From NCBI GenBank assembly GCA_029552825.1, contig JAKPDL010000227.1, positions 186,001-250,000 on the forward strand: a DNA stretch of 64,000 nucleotides, written 5' to 3'. Below are positions 17,383 to 26,247 of the stretch, in pieces (the stretch's first letter is position 1; each line of letters begins with the position of its first letter). The notes below the pieces were generated by a model. That model was given only the letters and a program-made list of their open reading frames with translations. It was not told the DNA's origin and searched no databases. The translations under genes and the position numbers were made by a program. Source of the DNA: Bacteroidota bacterium. Lineage in GTDB: Bacteria > Bacteroidota > Bacteroidia > Bacteroidales > VadinHA17.

Positions 17383-18045
17383 ATGGATGTAAGAATAGAA
17401 GAAAGCTGGAAACAAAGACTTAAAGCAGAATTTGAAAAGGAATATTTTCTGAGGCTTGTTGATTTTGTTAAGGAAGAATACCGTACAAGAACTATTTATC
17501 CTCCCGGAAGTCTCATCTTTAACGCTTTCAATTTATGTCCTTTCGATAAGGTGAAAGCAGTTATTATCGGTCAGGATCCCTACCACGGTCCAGGCCAGGC
17601 ACATGGTTTATGCTTTTCCGTTAGGGATGGGGTCACTTTTCCCCCAAGCCTCGTAAATATTTTCAAAGAAATCCATGACGATCTTGGAATACCTGTGCCG
17701 AAATCAGGCAACCTTGAACGCTGGGCACGCCAGGGTGTGCTTCTCCTCAATGCTATCCTCACAGTAAGGGCAAACCAGGCTGGCTCACATCAGGGTAAAG
17801 GCTGGGAACAGTTTACCGATGCAGTGATCAAAATTCTTAACGAGGAAAAAAATAACCTGGTCTTCTTCCTCTGGGGTGCCTATGCACAAAATAAAGGGGC
17901 TGTAATTGACAAAACCAGACATCTGGTTCTTGAATCGGTTCACCCCTCCCCCCTATCAGCAGCTAAAGGTTTCTTCGGAAACAGACACTTCAGCAAATGC
18001 AACGAATATCTTGCCATGCACGGTATTGAACCGGTAAAATGGTAA
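17383..18045 (+). CDS. ung: Uracil-DNA glycosylase, family 1
   Basis: The enzyme removes uracil from DNA, starting base excision repair. The 220 residues match the bacterial family length. The water-activating motif GQDPYHGP carries catalytic Asp65, and the minor-groove loop HPSPLSA carries His187. VFFLWGAYAQNKG supplies the uracil-binding Asn. It stands alone after a terminator and a probable short-leader promoter and is convergent with the following small lipoprotein gene. Nothing is unusual. Confidence 0.97.
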   Translation: MDVRIEESWKQRLKAEFEKEYFLRLVDFVKEEYRTRTIYPPGSLIFNAFNLCPFDKVKAVIIGQDPYHGPGQAHGLCFSVRDGVTFPPSLVNIFKEIHDDLGIPVPKSGNLERWARQGVLLLNAILTVRANQAGSHQGKGWEQFTDAVIKILNEEKNNLVFFLWGAYAQNKGAVIDKTRHLVLESVHPSPLSAAKGFFGNRHFSKCNEYLAMHGIEPVKW

Positions 18046-18104
18046 TACTACATATCAAAGGCCAATTAAATAACTGAAATACTAAAAAACTTTCAGACAG
18101 TAAG

Positions 18105-18509
18105 TTATTTGATATCATCCAGGGCTGATTCCATTATCACATTTGAAATTTTCAGTTTTTTCAGAGTATGACTCTCAATAAAAATTTCATAAGTGGCTTT
18201 CACCTGCCCAAGATATTGCATATAATAATAGGTAGTGGTATCTGTTTTGTATTTTTCTCCGTTAATTATTGCTGAAATATTGGCTTTGGGATATGCTCTT
18301 TCAAAACGATGATAATCTGATGTCTCCTGGGCACCAAGGGTGCCATAGTTATATGTTCCCCCGCCTGTTTCCACAGTCAGCTCATTCATCGCCACATCCG
18401 AAAGATTTCTTATTCTTATGTCTGTCGGCCCGTAAGGTTCCTTTTCGAGCTTTTTGCAACCGCTCAAAGCAAGCAGTAAAATCGCTGCAAAAATGAGATG
18501 CCTTTTCAT
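18105..18509 (-). CDS. Small lipoprotein of unknown function
   Basis: The 134-residue protein has a lipoprotein signal peptide with lipobox LALSGC (Cys18), then a charged linker (KKLEKEPYGPTD). A small beta-rich domain follows (IRIRNLSDVAMNELTVETGGGTYNYG ... ATYEIFIESHTLKKLKI), perhaps an immunoglobulin-like fold. It would be anchored in a membrane facing the periplasm or surface. I do not recognise a family. It is convergent with ung and lies 60 bases before the start side of the Bat genes, transcribed in the same direction as them but after batE, so readthrough is possible. Confidence 0.7.
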   Translation of the reverse strand: MKRHLIFAAILLLALSGCKKLEKEPYGPTDIRIRNLSDVAMNELTVETGGGTYNYGTLGAQETSDYHRFERAYPKANISAIINGEKYKTDTTTYYYMQYLGQVKATYEIFIESHTLKKLKISNVIMESALDDIK

Positions 18510-18569
18510 TATTCTGTCAGCTTTTGTAATTAATTGACATGAAAGTTACAAAATAAGTTGCATGCATCA

Positions 18570-19340
18570 TTAAATTTTCTCCAGACTATTTACAGGAACC
18601 CATCCTTTATTCCCGTCAGGTAGTTTAATTTCATACCATTCTCCGAGAGCATCAGTAACTGTAACTTTTGTCCCTTCATGAATAAGAAAAAGATCTGTCC
18701 CACTGTTATCAGGTGCACTTTTCCCATTAACCTGAGGGCTGACAATTATTGCTTTGTCACTATTAAAAACAAGGTTCTTGTTTCTTATAGAAAAGCTGAG
18801 CGATGCAAGGCTTATTATCAACATAAAAATTGCCAGCCAGAAACCTGCAACCTTGTACCTGTATACTGAAGTTAACAAATAGACCAACATAAAAATCAGA
18901 CACATAACAAAGCTGATGATGCTAATATAAGCCCATTTATCAGATGAGAGTATCAATGAAATGAAATTATACCATGTAACGAAAAACAATTCAGGTATCT
19001 CGGTAAATCTGTCAACTACATAAGTTCTGGCTACCTGCAAGTTATATCTTATATCTTCATCGGTCGGCTTAAGAAGGTATGCCCTTTCATAAAAGAGTAT
19101 TGCATGTGGCACATCATTTATCTTGAAATATGCATTACCGATATTATAGCAGAGATTGGGTGTTCTGAATCCTGATTTATATATCGGCAGCCATACATCC
19201 AGAGCTTCCTGGTATTTGCCGGAAGTATATAATTCTATGCCCTTCCTGAAGTCATCTTCAGGAAAAACAGCCGCTCTGATTTCAGAATTGAAGTTAAATA
19301 GTGCCAGGATTATCAGTAGAATAATCTTTTTCATCTTCAC
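18570..19340 (-). CDS. batE: BatE, TPR and SH3 protein of the aerotolerance operon
   Basis: The 256-residue protein has a signal peptide (ending IRA), two to three TPR units (about 30-100, CYNIGNAYFKINDVPHAILFYERAYLL) and two membrane helices (about 130-185). A C-terminal bacterial SH3 domain (about 190-256) ends EWYEIKLPDGNKGWVPVNSLEKI. This TPR-TM-SH3 order is that of BatE. It is the last gene of the Bat operon; its start abuts the batD stop. The role is probably scaffolding of the membrane Bat complex in the periplasm; no catalytic activity is expected. Confidence 0.88.
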   Translation of the reverse strand: MKMKKIILLIILALFNFNSEIRAAVFPEDDFRKGIELYTSGKYQEALDVWLPIYKSGFRTPNLCYNIGNAYFKINDVPHAILFYERAYLLKPTDEDIRYNLQVARTYVVDRFTEIPELFFVTWYNFISLILSSDKWAYISIISFVMCLIFMLVYLLTSVYRYKVAGFWLAIFMLIISLASLSFSIRNKNLVFNSDKAIIVSPQVNGKSAPDNSGTDLFLIHEGTKVTVTDALGEWYEIKLPDGNKGWVPVNSLEKI

Positions 19341-21155
19341 TTAATCAAGTTTATTTTCAATATATCTGATAAACTGTGCAGCTCCCTCATACAATTCTTC
19401 TGCTTCTGAAGGAGCAGAAACCGGTGCAAACCTTGCATATTCACACCTTTCAATAATTGAAGAAATCTTTTCAATTATCTGATCATCAACATTTCTTTCT
19501 TTAAGTTTCTCAACAGCTTTTGTTCGTGTAAGTTCTGAAAGAGGTATTCCCAGTTTGTCACTCATGTAGCCCCATAATGCCTTTAGAAGTTCCTCATAGA
19601 ACTTTTCCTTCATGCCCGATTTAAGGCATTTATAGGCTACCGACAAACGTTTCTTTGCAACTTTCCCGGCTCTTCTGTTTCTTACTCTTGCAATATCAGC
19701 ATTACGCCTTACATGCTCACGTCTGAGTATAAGGACAGTTGCAAAAATCAGAAGTGCAAGGACATAATACCACATGAACATGCGGTTTGACAAAAGAAGT
19801 TTTTCTGGAATAATGATAATGCCCGGCAGTGATTTTATAAACCTTATATCTTTACCGAGATATTTTACATCCTCCCTGGTTACTCCTCCGAAAACAGTAA
19901 CCTCTCCGGACTGTTCATCGGTTTTCAAAGCATGAAATCTGAATTCTTTTGTTGACGCCGTTTCAAATTGCTTTGTTGCCGGGTTGAAATATGAGTATGT
20001 CACGGATGGTATTACAAAGTCACCATGGTGCCGTGGGATGAGAACGTATTCATACGTCCTCTGTCCAGTAATTCCGGAGGTACTGTTCCTAAGGTTATCG
20101 GTGATTTTAGGATCATAAATTTCAATATCTGGAGATAGTTTAATAACCGGTTTTGCAGCAAGCCTTAGATTACCGGTTCCTGATACAGTTATTTTAAAAT
20201 TGAGAGCATCATTAACCTTGACTGTATCTTTATTAAGTGATGCCGATATGTTTATTTTTCCGACAATTCCTGAAAAATCGGCAGGTTTATTTTCAGGCAG
20301 GGGTTTCACAGTTATTTTCAATGGTAATGTTGCCAGCACTCTGGGTACATTTGCAAACCGGGAAAAGAAGTCTCCAAAAAACGGGTCTGGTTCACCTATT
20401 CTTTGCTGAACCAGTGCAGTTACCTGAACCGGGTCAATAGTTATTTCTCCTGTTATCTGGGGGAATAAAAGAAACTGCTGAATAATTCCTGTTCCGTAAA
20501 TTACTCCATTAACGTTTTCCCGCTGCAGTGAAGTAAGCTGTGGCGTTTCGAGTTCTTCTTTCACGAACCCGCTGAAATCAGGATATTTAACTTCTTCCAG
20601 ACCTGCAAGGTCTACCCTTGTAAAAAGTTTCAACGACAATGTCAAAGGCTCCCCAACATATAATTCGGTGCGGTTCGGGATCAATCTTACAAACAATTCG
20701 CCTGATGGTTCAACAGCAGCGGGCTCTGTTGCTTGTTTTCGGGATGCAGAAGGTTGCATCTGACGCGCCCCCGGTGTACCTACTACTTCAATATATATTG
20801 AATCCGACCTGTATTCTTTTCCTTTAACCCTTATAAGAGCTGGAGGAATAACGAACTTACCTTCTTCAATAGCCTGTAAATAATATGTATAGGTGTATGA
20901 AGTCTCCTGTGATATTCTTCCGTTTATTATCTGCATACTCGAAGAATATGAAGTCTGGGGTCCCATCAGTTTGTAAAAACCTGTAAATGGTGGTGCACTG
21001 AACTCTCCACCTCCAGCGTTTATTGTCCAGCTAATTGAAAATTGTTCACCAACACTAACCACCCTCGGGTATTCGGTTTTGATAACTATCTCCTGTGCCA
21101 CAGCTACTGATGGCACTATTAGAATAAACAAATATTTGATTATTAACCGCCTCAT
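19341..21155 (-). CDS. batD: BatD, exported beta-domain membrane protein
   Basis: The 604-residue protein has a signal peptide (ending AVAQ) and several beta-sandwich domains (about 20-430) carrying BatD-type signatures: GEQFSISWTINAGG, SSSMQIINGRISQETSYTYTY, YVGEPLTLSLKLFT, YEYVLIPRHHGDFVIPSVTYSYF. A single membrane helix at about 460-477 precedes a basic cytoplasmic helical domain of about 120 residues. It is the large periplasmic component of the Bat complex. It lies 3 bases after batC and abuts batE, so translation is likely coupled. Function is inferred from family and operon. Confidence 0.9.
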   Translation of the reverse strand: MRRLIIKYLFILIVPSVAVAQEIVIKTEYPRVVSVGEQFSISWTINAGGGEFSAPPFTGFYKLMGPQTSYSSSMQIINGRISQETSYTYTYYLQAIEEGKFVIPPALIRVKGKEYRSDSIYIEVVGTPGARQMQPSASRKQATEPAAVEPSGELFVRLIPNRTELYVGEPLTLSLKLFTRVDLAGLEEVKYPDFSGFVKEELETPQLTSLQRENVNGVIYGTGIIQQFLLFPQITGEITIDPVQVTALVQQRIGEPDPFFGDFFSRFANVPRVLATLPLKITVKPLPENKPADFSGIVGKINISASLNKDTVKVNDALNFKITVSGTGNLRLAAKPVIKLSPDIEIYDPKITDNLRNSTSGITGQRTYEYVLIPRHHGDFVIPSVTYSYFNPATKQFETASTKEFRFHALKTDEQSGEVTVFGGVTREDVKYLGKDIRFIKSLPGIIIIPEKLLLSNRMFMWYYVLALLIFATVLILRREHVRRNADIARVRNRRAGKVAKKRLSVAYKCLKSGMKEKFYEELLKALWGYMSDKLGIPLSELTRTKAVEKLKERNVDDQIIEKISSIIERCEYARFAPVSAPSEAEELYEGAAQFIRYIENKLD

Positions 21156-21158
21156 AAA

Positions 21159-21902
21159 CTACCAGTTTTTCAATGTCCTCACTCTTTCCCTCAATGCATT
21201 GGCCTGTTTAACTTTTTCCTGCACCTTTTTCTCACCATTCTCAAGAGCACTCAAAATTCGTTCTGCATCTTCCTTTGAAATTCCCTGTTTCTGCTGCTGC
21301 ATCTGCTGTTGTTGCTGCTCCTGCTGATTCTGTTTGTTTTCGTCCTGATTCTGCTGCTGTTGTTGTTGCTGATCGCTTTTACCTTCTTTCTGATCCTGTT
21401 CCTTGTTCTGATTTTGCTCCTTTTGTTGTTGCTGCTGTTGTTGCTGCATTTTTTTCAGCAAATCCTGCGCATATGCCAGATTATATTTCGCTTCAAGACT
21501 TGATGGATTAAGACGCAGTGAATTTTTATATGCTTCAATACTCTCTTCGATTTTATTGCTTTTCAGTAAAGAATTCCCCAGATTATAAAAGCTTTCGGCC
21601 TTCTTAATCCTGTCTGCGCTCATATCAGCTGACAAAATGAACTGTTTCGATGCATCATCGAATTTATTCTGCCGGTAAAGTGCGTCACCAAGATTAAAAT
21701 TTCCTGCAGCAGAAGAGCGGTTCTCTTCAAGCGCCTTCCTGTATAATATTTCAGATTCAGAATAATTTCCATCAAAATACTTCGAATTTCCCTGACGCAG
21801 GTACCTCTTTTCACTCTGTCCTGAAACTGAAGAAAAGACAAACAACTGTAGAAATAGCGCTGCTAAAAATACCCGTAAATAATATTTATTTTTTTCAGTC
21901 AT
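21159..21902 (-). CDS. batC: BatC, TPR protein with a glutamine-rich tail
   Basis: The 247-residue protein has a signal peptide or N-terminal anchor (about 8-29) and three TPR units (about 34-145: GNFNLGDALYRQNKFDDASKQF, SFYNLGNSLLKSNKIEESIEAY). A striking glutamine-rich region runs from about 153 to 206, before a short charged helix (ISKEDAERILSALENGEKKVQEK). The TPR core and position between batB and batD identify BatC. The Q-rich linker is common in BatC-like proteins, but this one is nearly pure Gln with scattered Asn, Glu and Lys. It probably binds other Bat components through the TPRs. Confidence 0.87.
   Translation of the reverse strand: MTEKNKYYLRVFLAALFLQLFVFSSVSGQSEKRYLRQGNSKYFDGNYSESEILYRKALEENRSSAAGNFNLGDALYRQNKFDDASKQFILSADMSADRIKKAESFYNLGNSLLKSNKIEESIEAYKNSLRLNPSSLEAKYNLAYAQDLLKKMQQQQQQQQKEQNQNKEQDQKEGKSDQQQQQQQNQDENKQNQQEQQQQQMQQQKQGISKEDAERILSALENGEKKVQEKVKQANALRERVRTLKNW
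21288..21446 (-). repeat. CAG/CAA codon tract encoding the BatC Gln-rich linker
   Basis: About 53 consecutive codons are dominated by CAA and CAG with interspersed AAC/AAT, GAA and AAG. The tract is low complexity on both strands and is the reason long spurious reading frames appear on the opposite strand. Length changes by slippage are plausible. Confidence 0.8.
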
Positions 21903-21909
21903 AACCTTT

Positions 21910-22956
21910 TCATATTTTCAGTTTGAAAAGTTTAAGACCTGATAGTTTCCTGTTTTTCCTTTCCATGATAAGGAAGTCAATTAAAAGCAGAATCAGTGAA
22001 GCTCCAGCAAAAAACTGGAACTGGTCGTTGTACTCTGTAAATATTTTGCCTTCAAGTTCCTGTTTTTTCATTTTTCTTATCTCGGAAAATATCTGGTCGA
22101 TACCCAGATTAGTTGCTGTTGCCCTTACATATTTGCCGTTTGCAGTAATAGCTATCTCTTTAAGAATGTTTTCATTGAGTTTGGTTATAACGGTGTTGCC
22201 TTCATGGTCTTTCAGGTACTCCCTTCTGCCGTTTACATTCAGCATTATCGGAACTCCTTCGGGAGAACCGATTCCTATTGTATGGATAACTATTCCTGCA
22301 TCAGCTGCTTCCTTAGCTGCTTCAACAGGATCGTCCTCGTGATTTTCACCGTCAGTAATAATAATCATTGCACGGCTTTTGTCCTGCCCAGGAGAAAATG
22401 ATCTCATTCCGAGACGAATGGCTGCACCGATTGCAGTTCCCTGTTTAGGAACCATGTAAGGATTTATAGTTGAAAGAAACATTTTTGCTGATACATAATC
22501 GGTTGTTATAGGTAATTGTATATAGGCATCGCCGGCAAAAACAATAAGGCCAATCCTGTCATTTTCAAGAGTTTCAATAAGCCGTGAAAGAGCCTGCTTA
22601 GCCCTCTCCAGCCGGTTGGGTTGTATATCTTCAGCAAGCATTGAATTACTGACATCGAGTGCTATTATCACTTCAACGCCCTCTCTTTTTACCTCTTCAA
22701 TTTTTGATCCAAATTGTGGTCGTGCCAGCATCAGAGCAATCATTACAATAGCTAAAATCTGCAGTATAAGTTTAATTACTGGTCTGATGACAGACATATC
22801 AGGAATAAGTTGCCTGACAAGATTCGACTCACCGTATCTGACAATAGCCTTCTTTCTCCGGTAATTATTTACAGCCCATAAAATCAGTAATACTGGTATT
22901 GCCAGCAGAAGATATAGATATTCCGGATTTGCAAACCTGAACATACTCATATTCAA
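21910..22956 (-). CDS. batB: BatB, VWA-domain membrane protein
   Basis: The 348-residue protein has two N-terminal membrane helices (about 10-28, 58-78), a periplasmic von Willebrand A domain (about 90-290) and a last helix near 315-335. The MIDAS metal site is visible as DVSNSM (DxSxS), with a later TDGENHEDDP loop carrying the third metal-coordinating Asp. Bat A and B proteins are thought to form metal-dependent adhesive complexes in the periplasm; the family name comes from aerotolerance in Bacteroides. It follows batA by 4 bases. Confidence 0.92.
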   Translation of the reverse strand: MNMSMFRFANPEYLYLLLAIPVLLILWAVNNYRRKKAIVRYGESNLVRQLIPDMSVIRPVIKLILQILAIVMIALMLARPQFGSKIEEVKREGVEVIIALDVSNSMLAEDIQPNRLERAKQALSRLIETLENDRIGLIVFAGDAYIQLPITTDYVSAKMFLSTINPYMVPKQGTAIGAAIRLGMRSFSPGQDKSRAMIIITDGENHEDDPVEAAKEAADAGIVIHTIGIGSPEGVPIMLNVNGRREYLKDHEGNTVITKLNENILKEIAITANGKYVRATATNLGIDQIFSEIRKMKKQELEGKIFTEYNDQFQFFAGASLILLLIDFLIMERKNRKLSGLKLFKLKI

Positions 22957-22960
22957 TCGT

Positions 22961-23956
22961 TTATGTCAGACTTCTCATAACAGTGTTCCTTATCAATATT
23001 TCTGCAAGAAATAAAACCGAAGCCAGTAAAGCCGGCAGAAAATATTTTTCTTCCCGTATTCTGTACTGCCTTACGTCAATCTTCGACTTCTCCATTTTGT
23101 CGATCTCAGCATAAATCTGCACCAGTTTTTCATTATCAGTAGCTCTGAAATACTTACCCCCTGTCATATCTGCAATGGTTTTCAAAACATCTTCGTCAAT
23201 TTCGACAGGCATATTCTGGAACTGCACGCCGAATGGTGTCTGTACCGGATAAGGTGCAACACCTCTGGTTCCAACACCTATTGTATATACTCTTACACCA
23301 AAAGTTTTAGCAATTTCTGCGGCAGTAAGGGGAGCTATCATGCCTCTGTTGTTTACTCCATCAGTCAGCAGAATTATCACTTTACTTTTACCACCGGCGT
23401 CTTTTATTCTGTTTACGGCTGTTGCAAGTCCCTCGCCTATTGCTGTACCATCCTCAATCATCCCGCTTTTTATTTCTTTCATAAGATTTATTAACACTGC
23501 ATGGTCGGTAGTGAGAGGGCATTGAGTAAAACTTTCACCGCTGAAAACCACAAGTCCGATTCTGTCGTATGGTCTGCCCGAAATGAATTCCGTTGCCACA
23601 TTCTTTGATGCTTCAAGCCGGTCAGGTTTAAAATCTCTTGCCAGCATGCTTCCCGATATGTCTAAAGTCAATATAATATCTATACCTTCAGTCGATACAT
23701 CCTGATAGCTGTTCGTTGCCTGAGGTCTGGCAAGTACTATAATAAGCAACCCAGTTGCAGCAACTCTCATTCCGAAGAGGACATGCCTTAAAATATGCCT
23801 GAAGGTCTTGCCTGAATTATTAAAAGCTTCAGCTGATGAAACACGCAATGCAGCTGATGATTTATTGTACCTTATGACGTACAGGAAAATCATCAGTGGT
23901 AATAGTGCCAGCAAATAAAGGAACCCTGGCGAATAAAATACAATACCTCTAATCAT
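22961..23956 (-). CDS. batA: BatA, VWA-domain membrane protein
   Basis: The 331-residue paralogue of BatB has the same layout: helices at about 10-27 and 58-77, a VWA domain (about 88-290) with MIDAS motif DISGSM and TDGVNNRG, and a C-terminal helix near 305-325. The start overlaps the stop of the preceding gene by ATGA, indicating translational coupling. It likely pairs with BatB, as these two VWA proteins are nearly always adjacent. Confidence 0.92.
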   Translation of the reverse strand: MIRGIVFYSPGFLYLLALLPLMIFLYVIRYNKSSAALRVSSAEAFNNSGKTFRHILRHVLFGMRVAATGLLIIVLARPQATNSYQDVSTEGIDIILTLDISGSMLARDFKPDRLEASKNVATEFISGRPYDRIGLVVFSGESFTQCPLTTDHAVLINLMKEIKSGMIEDGTAIGEGLATAVNRIKDAGGKSKVIILLTDGVNNRGMIAPLTAAEIAKTFGVRVYTIGVGTRGVAPYPVQTPFGVQFQNMPVEIDEDVLKTIADMTGGKYFRATDNEKLVQIYAEIDKMEKSKIDVRQYRIREEKYFLPALLASVLFLAEILIRNTVMRSLT

Positions 23957-24933
23957 ATACCCTCCTTCACATTTTCAGCTTTCACCTCCTCTTCCGGTGG
24001 AGGGGAAACTATCATTGTCGATTTCACAAAATCCCATGCGTAGTCAAAATGTAACTCATTTTCAGTTGGCTCAGGCTGGTATCTGGCAAATTTTACAAGG
24101 TCCCCACCTGTTAGTATTGTTCGTAATTTCCTGAAAGTTTCGTCTTCTTCAATTCCTTTATTCCGTAAAGCATCCAGTGTTTCAACTGTAGTCATTTCAA
24201 GTGCAGGGATAGTAAACCTGTTCAAAAGGTATTGTCTTATTATTTCTGTAAGTCTCGAATAATAGAGTTTTATCTCACCTTTCTGCCACAGTTTCTCCTC
24301 TTTCAATTTTTCGAGTTCTCTGAATGCAATTACATGTGCAGGTTCTTTTGGTTTATTATCAACAATAGTTGTTTCAGGTTTTTTGAGGCGTTTCCATAAA
24401 TATAACAGAAGCCATATCAGAGCTCCGGCTGCCAGAATAGCCACTATCCATGGTATAATCTCATCAGCAGTTAATGGAACTTTTCCGGGGTCAACTATGT
24501 CAAATATTGCCGATGCAGTATCGGGTGGAGTAATGTTAACCCTCATAACCTTAAGCCATGAATAGTCTGAATAATAACGTTTTATACCCGACTCTGTTCT
24601 CATTTCTGCATATACCGGCGGAATCTGATAGAAGCCTGAATCGAAAGATGTAACGAGATATTCGTGCCTGATTCTTACAAATCTGTTATCAACGGATGTT
24701 GAATCAATAACCGGTCCTTTCAGTATTTCGATATTCTTAACCAGTGTATCTTTAAAAACAGGTATTGTCAATAAATAATCAAGAGGCTTATTGATAGTAA
24801 CCGTGTATTTTATCTGATCTCCTATAAAAATTGCTGATGTATCAAAACCAGCACTGATCTGGACTTCCTGGCCTTCGGAAACCTGGATAAAATTAAAAAT
24901 CAAAAAAGCCAGTATGTAATAGATTCTTTTCAT
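23953..24933 (-). CDS. Bat-operon membrane protein between DUF58 and BatA
   Basis: The 326-residue protein has a signal peptide (MKRIYYILAFLIFNF, ending SEGQ) and an exported beta domain (about 22-165, EVQISAGFDTSAIFIGDQIKYTVTI). One membrane helix follows (about 185-205), then a cytoplasmic helical tail (KELIAFRELEKL-like, about 225-326). I start it at the ATG at 24933: an AGAAGGAG motif lies directly upstream, overlapping the DUF58 stop, and the signal peptide begins there. A longer frame to 25014 would run through the DUF58 gene. Proteins at this position regularly accompany Bat operons and have a BatD-like beta domain. The role is unknown. Confidence 0.8.
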   Translation of the reverse strand: MKRIYYILAFLIFNFIQVSEGQEVQISAGFDTSAIFIGDQIKYTVTINKPLDYLLTIPVFKDTLVKNIEILKGPVIDSTSVDNRFVRIRHEYLVTSFDSGFYQIPPVYAEMRTESGIKRYYSDYSWLKVMRVNITPPDTASAIFDIVDPGKVPLTADEIIPWIVAILAAGALIWLLLYLWKRLKKPETTIVDNKPKEPAHVIAFRELEKLKEEKLWQKGEIKLYYSRLTEIIRQYLLNRFTIPALEMTTVETLDALRNKGIEEDETFRKLRTILTGGDLVKFARYQPEPTENELHFDYAWDFVKSTMIVSPPPEEEVKAENVKEGI

Positions 24934-24935
24934 CT

Positions 24936-25799
24936 CTATCTCCTTCTGAACAATCTGACAAGCGGAATGACGTAATCTTCTGATGTTGATATCCATGCTG
25001 AGTCCACTCCGCATCTACGGAATACATTTTCCAGGTTTTCGGAATGGTTTTTCCACCATCTGCTGTACTCATTCCGCATCCTGCCCGATGAAGTGTCAAT
25101 CCACATATCGTAACCTGTCTCAGGATCCTGTATCCTTACAAGCCCAATATCTGGTATTGAAGTTTCTGCCGGATCATAAATTTTCAGTGCCACAACATCG
25201 TGTTTATTTGCCGCAATCCTCAGAGACTCTTCAAAATCAGGTGCAATAAAGTCTGACAAAATGAATGCTGTACAACGTTTTCTTATTGCGTTTGTCAGAT
25301 ATCTTAGTGGCTCATTAAGATTTGTCAGATTACTTTCAGGTTTAAAATCGAGCAATTCCCTTATTATCCTGAGTATATGTTTTCTGCCTTTCTGGGGTCT
25401 GATAAATTTCTCAACTTTTCCCGAAAAGAATATTACTCCAATTTTATCGTTATTAAAAATTGCTGAGAAAGAAAGAACAGCTGCAATTTCAGTCATTACA
25501 TCCTTCTTAAATGCTTTAATTGTTCCGAAATTTCCCGAACTGCTAACATCAATAAGAAGCATTACGGTTAGTTCTCTTTCTTCCTCATATACTTTAACAT
25601 AGGGATGGTTAAATCTGGCCGTAACATTCCAGTCGATATTTCTTATATCATCTCCATACTGGTATTCACGCACCTCGCTAAAGGCAATACCCCTGCCCTT
25701 AAATGCACTATGATACTGACCGGCAAAAATATGCCGGCTCAGTCCTCTCGTTTTAATTTCAATCCTTCTTACTTTCTTTAATAGTTCAGCAGCTTCCAC
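24936..25799 (-). CDS. DUF58 protein of the MoxR/Bat operon
   Basis: The 287-residue cytoplasmic protein carries the DUF58 hallmark DIRNIDWNVTARFNHPYVKVYEEERE (split here: residues about 50-75), followed by a VWA-like domain with DVSSSG as a MIDAS-like site. DUF58 proteins are encoded next to MoxR ATPases and are thought to be their partner or substrate adaptor, feeding into the VWA membrane proteins. The next gene starts 2 bases after its stop. Identity is strong from motif and position; biochemical function is not established. Confidence 0.9.
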   Translation of the reverse strand: MEAAELLKKVRRIEIKTRGLSRHIFAGQYHSAFKGRGIAFSEVREYQYGDDIRNIDWNVTARFNHPYVKVYEEERELTVMLLIDVSSSGNFGTIKAFKKDVMTEIAAVLSFSAIFNNDKIGVIFFSGKVEKFIRPQKGRKHILRIIRELLDFKPESNLTNLNEPLRYLTNAIRKRCTAFILSDFIAPDFEESLRIAANKHDVVALKIYDPAETSIPDIGLVRIQDPETGYDMWIDTSSGRMRNEYSRWWKNHSENLENVFRRCGVDSAWISTSEDYVIPLVRLFRRR

Positions 25800-25810
25800 C
25801 TTTGCAAGTA

Positions 25811-26236
25811 CTATCTTACCGGTTTAATATTGATACTTATGTTAAAAGTCCATTCATCATCCTTGAGGTCAATAATATATTTCTGACCATCTTTTTCTTC
25901 TTCCCATTTATTTTCACCGACAGGTTTATACTTTGAATTAAGCTCAGCTATTTTCTGGCTCCTGAGCTCTTTGTCACAAACAAGCCGTACACTCCTGCAA
26001 ACAGAGTCAGCCGACAAAAAGAAAAAAAGCGTCTGAGTCTGTGCCCTGTCGACATATTTAAGATATCTGAATGTATTATTAAATGTTAAGTTTTGAAAAA
26101 CCATTGATTTCTGGTTTTCTTTCATGTATTTCTGTATATCCCTGATTTTATATCCGATCAGGTTCTGACTTCTGCTCTCATATGAATTTAACAGCAAGAG
26201 AAGCAACAATAAATAAATGGCTTTCATCGACTTCAT
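25811..26236 (-). CDS. Small secreted protein inside the MoxR/Bat operon
   Basis: The 141-residue protein has a signal peptide (about 1-23, ending YESRSQ) and a compact alpha/beta mature domain. The mature part is rich in Lys and aromatic residues (LIGYKIRDIQKYMKENQ, DRAQTQTLFFFLSADSVCRSVRLVCDKE). It has three cysteines, two spaced VCRSVRLVC, which could form a disulfide. I do not recognise the family. It lies 11 bases from both MoxR and DUF58, so it is part of the operon. This position is normally empty in textbook Bat operons. Confidence 0.72.
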   Translation of the reverse strand: MKSMKAIYLLLLLLLLNSYESRSQNLIGYKIRDIQKYMKENQKSMVFQNLTFNNTFRYLKYVDRAQTQTLFFFLSADSVCRSVRLVCDKELRSQKIAELNSKYKPVGENKWEEEKDGQKYIIDLKDDEWTFNISINIKPVR

Positions 26237-26247
26237 GTAAAAATTTT

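Noticed and set aside
18068-18110. Terminator between ung and the small lipoprotein gene
   Set aside because: Nested AT-rich inverted repeats (AAATAACT ... AGTTATTT with CTGAAA/TTTCAG inside) exist, but the loop is long, the stem is weak and no T-run follows.
21288-21446. CRISPR-like or structured repeat
   Set aside because: The regularity comes from CAG/CAA codons of the BatC Gln-rich linker; there are no spacers.
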